From: Pseudomonas benzenivorans
Lineage (GTDB): Bacteria > Pseudomonadota > Gammaproteobacteria > Pseudomonadales > Pseudomonadaceae
Length of the DNA: 64,000 bases
Assembly (NCBI RefSeq): GCF_024397895.1
Contig: NZ_CP073346.1
Span: 3,844,001 to 3,908,000, forward strand
Direction of reading: 5' to 3'
Each line of letters begins with the position of its first letter. Positions within the stretch are counted from its first letter, which is position 1. Below, piece by piece: positions 62,252 to 64,000 of the stretch. The position numbers were made by a program, and so were the translations under genes. Under the pieces are notes generated by a model. It did not search any database. It was not told where the DNA came from and saw nothing but the letters and a program-made list of their open reading frames with translations.

Positions 62252-62731
62252 ATGATTCTCAACGACGATCAGGTGCGCTTTATCGAAAGTGGCGTGGCGA
62301 TCAGCGCCGCCTCGCGCGACGTGCGTCGGGTGCCCTCGGTGTGCAAGGTGTCCGGCTGCCGGGTGGCGGCCGACCGGCGCCAGGTCACCATCCTGGTCGA
62401 CGCCGCGCAGGCCGGCCAGCTGCTGCAGGACGTCGCCTTCAGCCAGGCGCTGGCGGTGGTGTTCTGTTTGCCCAGCAGTCACCGCACCCTGCAGCTCAAG
62501 GGCAGCGATGCCCGACAGGTCGCCCTGGCGGCCGGCGACGCCGAGCTGGCCGAGCGTCACCGCGGGGCCTTCGCCGAAGATCTGCTGCCCCTGGGCTATG
62601 CGCTGCCGTTTGCTCTCGCCACCCATGGCTTCCAGCCCGAGCGCCTGTGCGCGCTGAGCTTCAGCCTCGATGCGCTGTTCGAGCAGACCCCCGGCCCCAA
62701 CGCCGGCATGCGCCTGGAGTCTGAGCCATGA
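62252..62731 (+). CDS. PNPOx-fold (pyridoxamine 5'-phosphate oxidase-like) protein
   Basis: A 159-residue protein of the split-barrel flavin-binding group. The N-terminus DDQVRFIESGVAISAASRD is typical of PNPOx-like proteins that bind FMN, F420 or haem. The cofactor and substrate are not evident. It overlaps the next gene by four bases (ATGA), so the two are coupled and probably share a process. The ATG at 62252 is preferred over GTG codons at 62204 and 62213 on family similarity, as none has a strong ribosome site. Confidence 0.75.
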   Translation: MILNDDQVRFIESGVAISAASRDVRRVPSVCKVSGCRVAADRRQVTILVDAAQAGQLLQDVAFSQALAVVFCLPSSHRTLQLKGSDARQVALAAGDAELAERHRGAFAEDLLPLGYALPFALATHGFQPERLCALSFSLDALFEQTPGPNAGMRLESEP

Positions 62732-64000
62732 ACGGCGGAGCGAGTCTGGACGCCATCCGGCCCTGCCTGGAGGGCGCGGTGCCGGCGTCGATTGCCACCT
62801 GCGACGCCGCCGGCACGCCGAACGTGACCCTGGTGTCCCAGGTGCACTATGTGGATGCCGATCATGTCGCGCTGTCCTTCCAGTTCTTCAACAAGACCCG
62901 CGAGAACATCCTGGCCAACCCCCAGGCCACGGTGTTTCTCCTGCACCCGCAGACCAGCGCCCGCTACCGCCTGGCGCTGCTCTACCGGCGCACCGAGACC
63001 GAAGGGCCGCTGTTCGAGAGCATGAAGGCCAAGCTGGCCGGCATCGCCTCGCACACCGGCATGAGCGGCGTATTTCACCTGCGCGGCGCGGATGTCTACC
63101 AGGTGCTGGATATCGAGCACGTCGAGGGCGAGGAGGTGCCCCCGGCCCAGTGTGCGCCCTGTCATATCGCTCGCTTGAGTCAGTTGAGCCTGCGCCTGGC
63201 CGGCTGTAGCGACCTCGCCGGCTTGCTGGAACAGTGTCTGGATGGCCTGGCGAACATTCTCGAGATGCCCCAGGCCATGGTGCTGCTGCTCGATAGCCAG
63301 GGGCAGAAGCTCTACACGGTGGCCAGCCATGGCTATCAGCAGTCCGGCGTGGGCTCGGAATTTCCCGTCGGACGAGGGATCATCGGGGTGGCGGCGCAGT
63401 TCCGCACGCCGATTCGCATCGCCCATATGGCGTCCGAATACGCCTACAGCCGCGCCATTCACGAGCACTTGGCAGAAGCGGGGCTGGGCGACCGGCTGGA
63501 AACCGAGATTGCCTTTCCCGGCCTGGTCGAACCGCACAGCCAGTTGTCGGTGCCGATCCTGGCGGCCGGCCGCCTGCTCGGCGTGCTGCACGTGGAGCAT
63601 GCCGAACCGCACCGCTTCGGCTACGACGAGGAGGACTGCCTGATGAGCCTGGCCAGTCTGCTCGGCGCCGCGATCCTGGCGCTGCAGCAGGCGGCTGACT
63701 GCTCGCTGGAGGAGGGCGAAGGTGCACCGCCCCCCGCGCCGCCGCTGGGCGCGCCGTTGGCGGTGCGCTACTACCCGGCCAATAGCAGTGTGTTCCTCGG
63801 CGAGGACTACCTGATCAAGGGGGTGGCCGGCGCCATCTTCTGGCGCCTGCTGACCCTGCACCTCCAGGAGCAGCGCAGCGAGTTCAGCAATCGCGAGCTG
63901 CGCATGGACCCGGCGCTTAAGTTGCCGGAGCTCGACGACAATCTCGAGGCCCGGCTGATCCTGCTGCAGCGCCGGCTGGCCGAGCGCAGCCGCGATATCG
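62728..64000 (+). CDS. PNPOx-GAF domain protein (partial, cut by window end)
   Basis: At least 424 residues are visible and the gene continues past the window. Residues about 10-150 form a second PNPOx-like split barrel (VPASIATCDAAGTPNVTLVS). A cysteine cluster CAPC follows, then a GAF domain at about 165-320 (NILEMPQAMVLLLD; GRGIIGVAAQ; SVPILAAGRLLGVLHVEH). Next is a Pro-rich linker and the start of a C-terminal module (FSNRELRMDPALKLPELDDN) that looks like an output or DNA-binding region. A flavin- or redox-responsive sensor coupled to the small PNPOx protein is plausible. Confidence 0.75.
   Translation, partial: MNGGASLDAIRPCLEGAVPASIATCDAAGTPNVTLVSQVHYVDADHVALSFQFFNKTRENILANPQATVFLLHPQTSARYRLALLYRRTETEGPLFESMKAKLAGIASHTGMSGVFHLRGADVYQVLDIEHVEGEEVPPAQCAPCHIARLSQLSLRLAGCSDLAGLLEQCLDGLANILEMPQAMVLLLDSQGQKLYTVASHGYQQSGVGSEFPVGRGIIGVAAQFRTPIRIAHMASEYAYSRAIHEHLAEAGLGDRLETEIAFPGLVEPHSQLSVPILAAGRLLGVLHVEHAEPHRFGYDEEDCLMSLASLLGAAILALQQAADCSLEEGEGAPPPAPPLGAPLAVRYYPANSSVFLGEDYLIKGVAGAIFWRLLTLHLQEQRSEFSNRELRMDPALKLPELDDNLEARLILLQRRLAERSRDI

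Overview
The window is a GC-rich gammaproteobacterial chromosome segment that I place in the genus Pseudomonas or a very close relative. The strongest evidence is the uninterrupted block nadB / algU-mucA-mucB-mucC-mucD / lepA-lepB-(DUF4845)-rnc-era-recO-pdxJ. It is preceded by ung, a tricarboxylate uptake locus (opdH-tctCBA with tctDE), ygfZ and sdhE, and followed by icp-asrA, pruR and putA-putP. From memory this is close to the gene order of P. aeruginosa PAO1 around PA0750-PA0788. I saw no rRNA, tRNA, CRISPR array, insertion sequence or prophage.

Layout. 1-4.1 kb: mmsA (valine/acrylate-type catabolism) with its divergent AraC-type regulator, a DJ-1/PfpI protein and ung. 4.1-12.8 kb: a lipoprotein, then an AbrB-type membrane protein joined to a tricarboxylate porin/transporter operon (opdH, tctC, tctB, tctA), divergent from the two-component pair tctDE. 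12.9-17.2 kb: HDOD protein, ygfZ, sdhE-ygfX and nadB. 17.2-28.0 kb: the AlgU envelope-stress/alginate cluster running into translation, secretion and RNA-processing housekeeping genes. 28.1-29.8 kb: cmoAB tRNA modification. 30.1-31.8 kb: a c-type cytochrome plus a flavocytochrome-c-like flavoprotein. 31.8-36.4 kb: lipoproteins, the chagasin-like inhibitor and the AsrA Lon-type protease behind a heat-shock-like promoter. 36.6-47.6 kb: PruR, small proteins, a three-gene signalling operon (chemotaxis protein, NIT-like sensor, EAL phosphodiesterase), putA and putP. 47.9-54.3 kb: a redoxin/2OG-oxygenase fusion, an MFS transporter, a DddP-like DMSP lyase and a BCCT transporter. 54.4-64.0 kb: LysR regulator/azoreductase pair, 1-Cys peroxiredoxin, VF530 protein, an unusual large penicillin-binding-like protein, an aldo/keto reductase, and a PNPOx plus PNPOx-GAF pair cut by the window end.

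How the parts work together. Several loci are carbon-uptake or catabolic modules (mmsA, opdH-tct, putAP, the DddP/BCCT pair). Each carries an AANAANAA sequence near a translation start, the motif recognised by the Hfq/Crc catabolite-repression complex, so the window looks rich in Crc-controlled functions. Local regulators have matching DNA repeats: two 21-bp-spaced direct repeats for the AraC-type proteins MmsR and PruR, an 11-bp-spaced repeat for TctD, and a 19-bp perfect palindrome beside the LysR gene.

Most unusual items: a flavocytochrome-c-like protein without its two redox cysteines; a sigma-54-like promoter feeding a structured leader that ends in an intrinsic terminator just before the chemotaxis/NIT/EAL operon; and a DddP-like enzyme with a complete active site next to a BCCT transporter.
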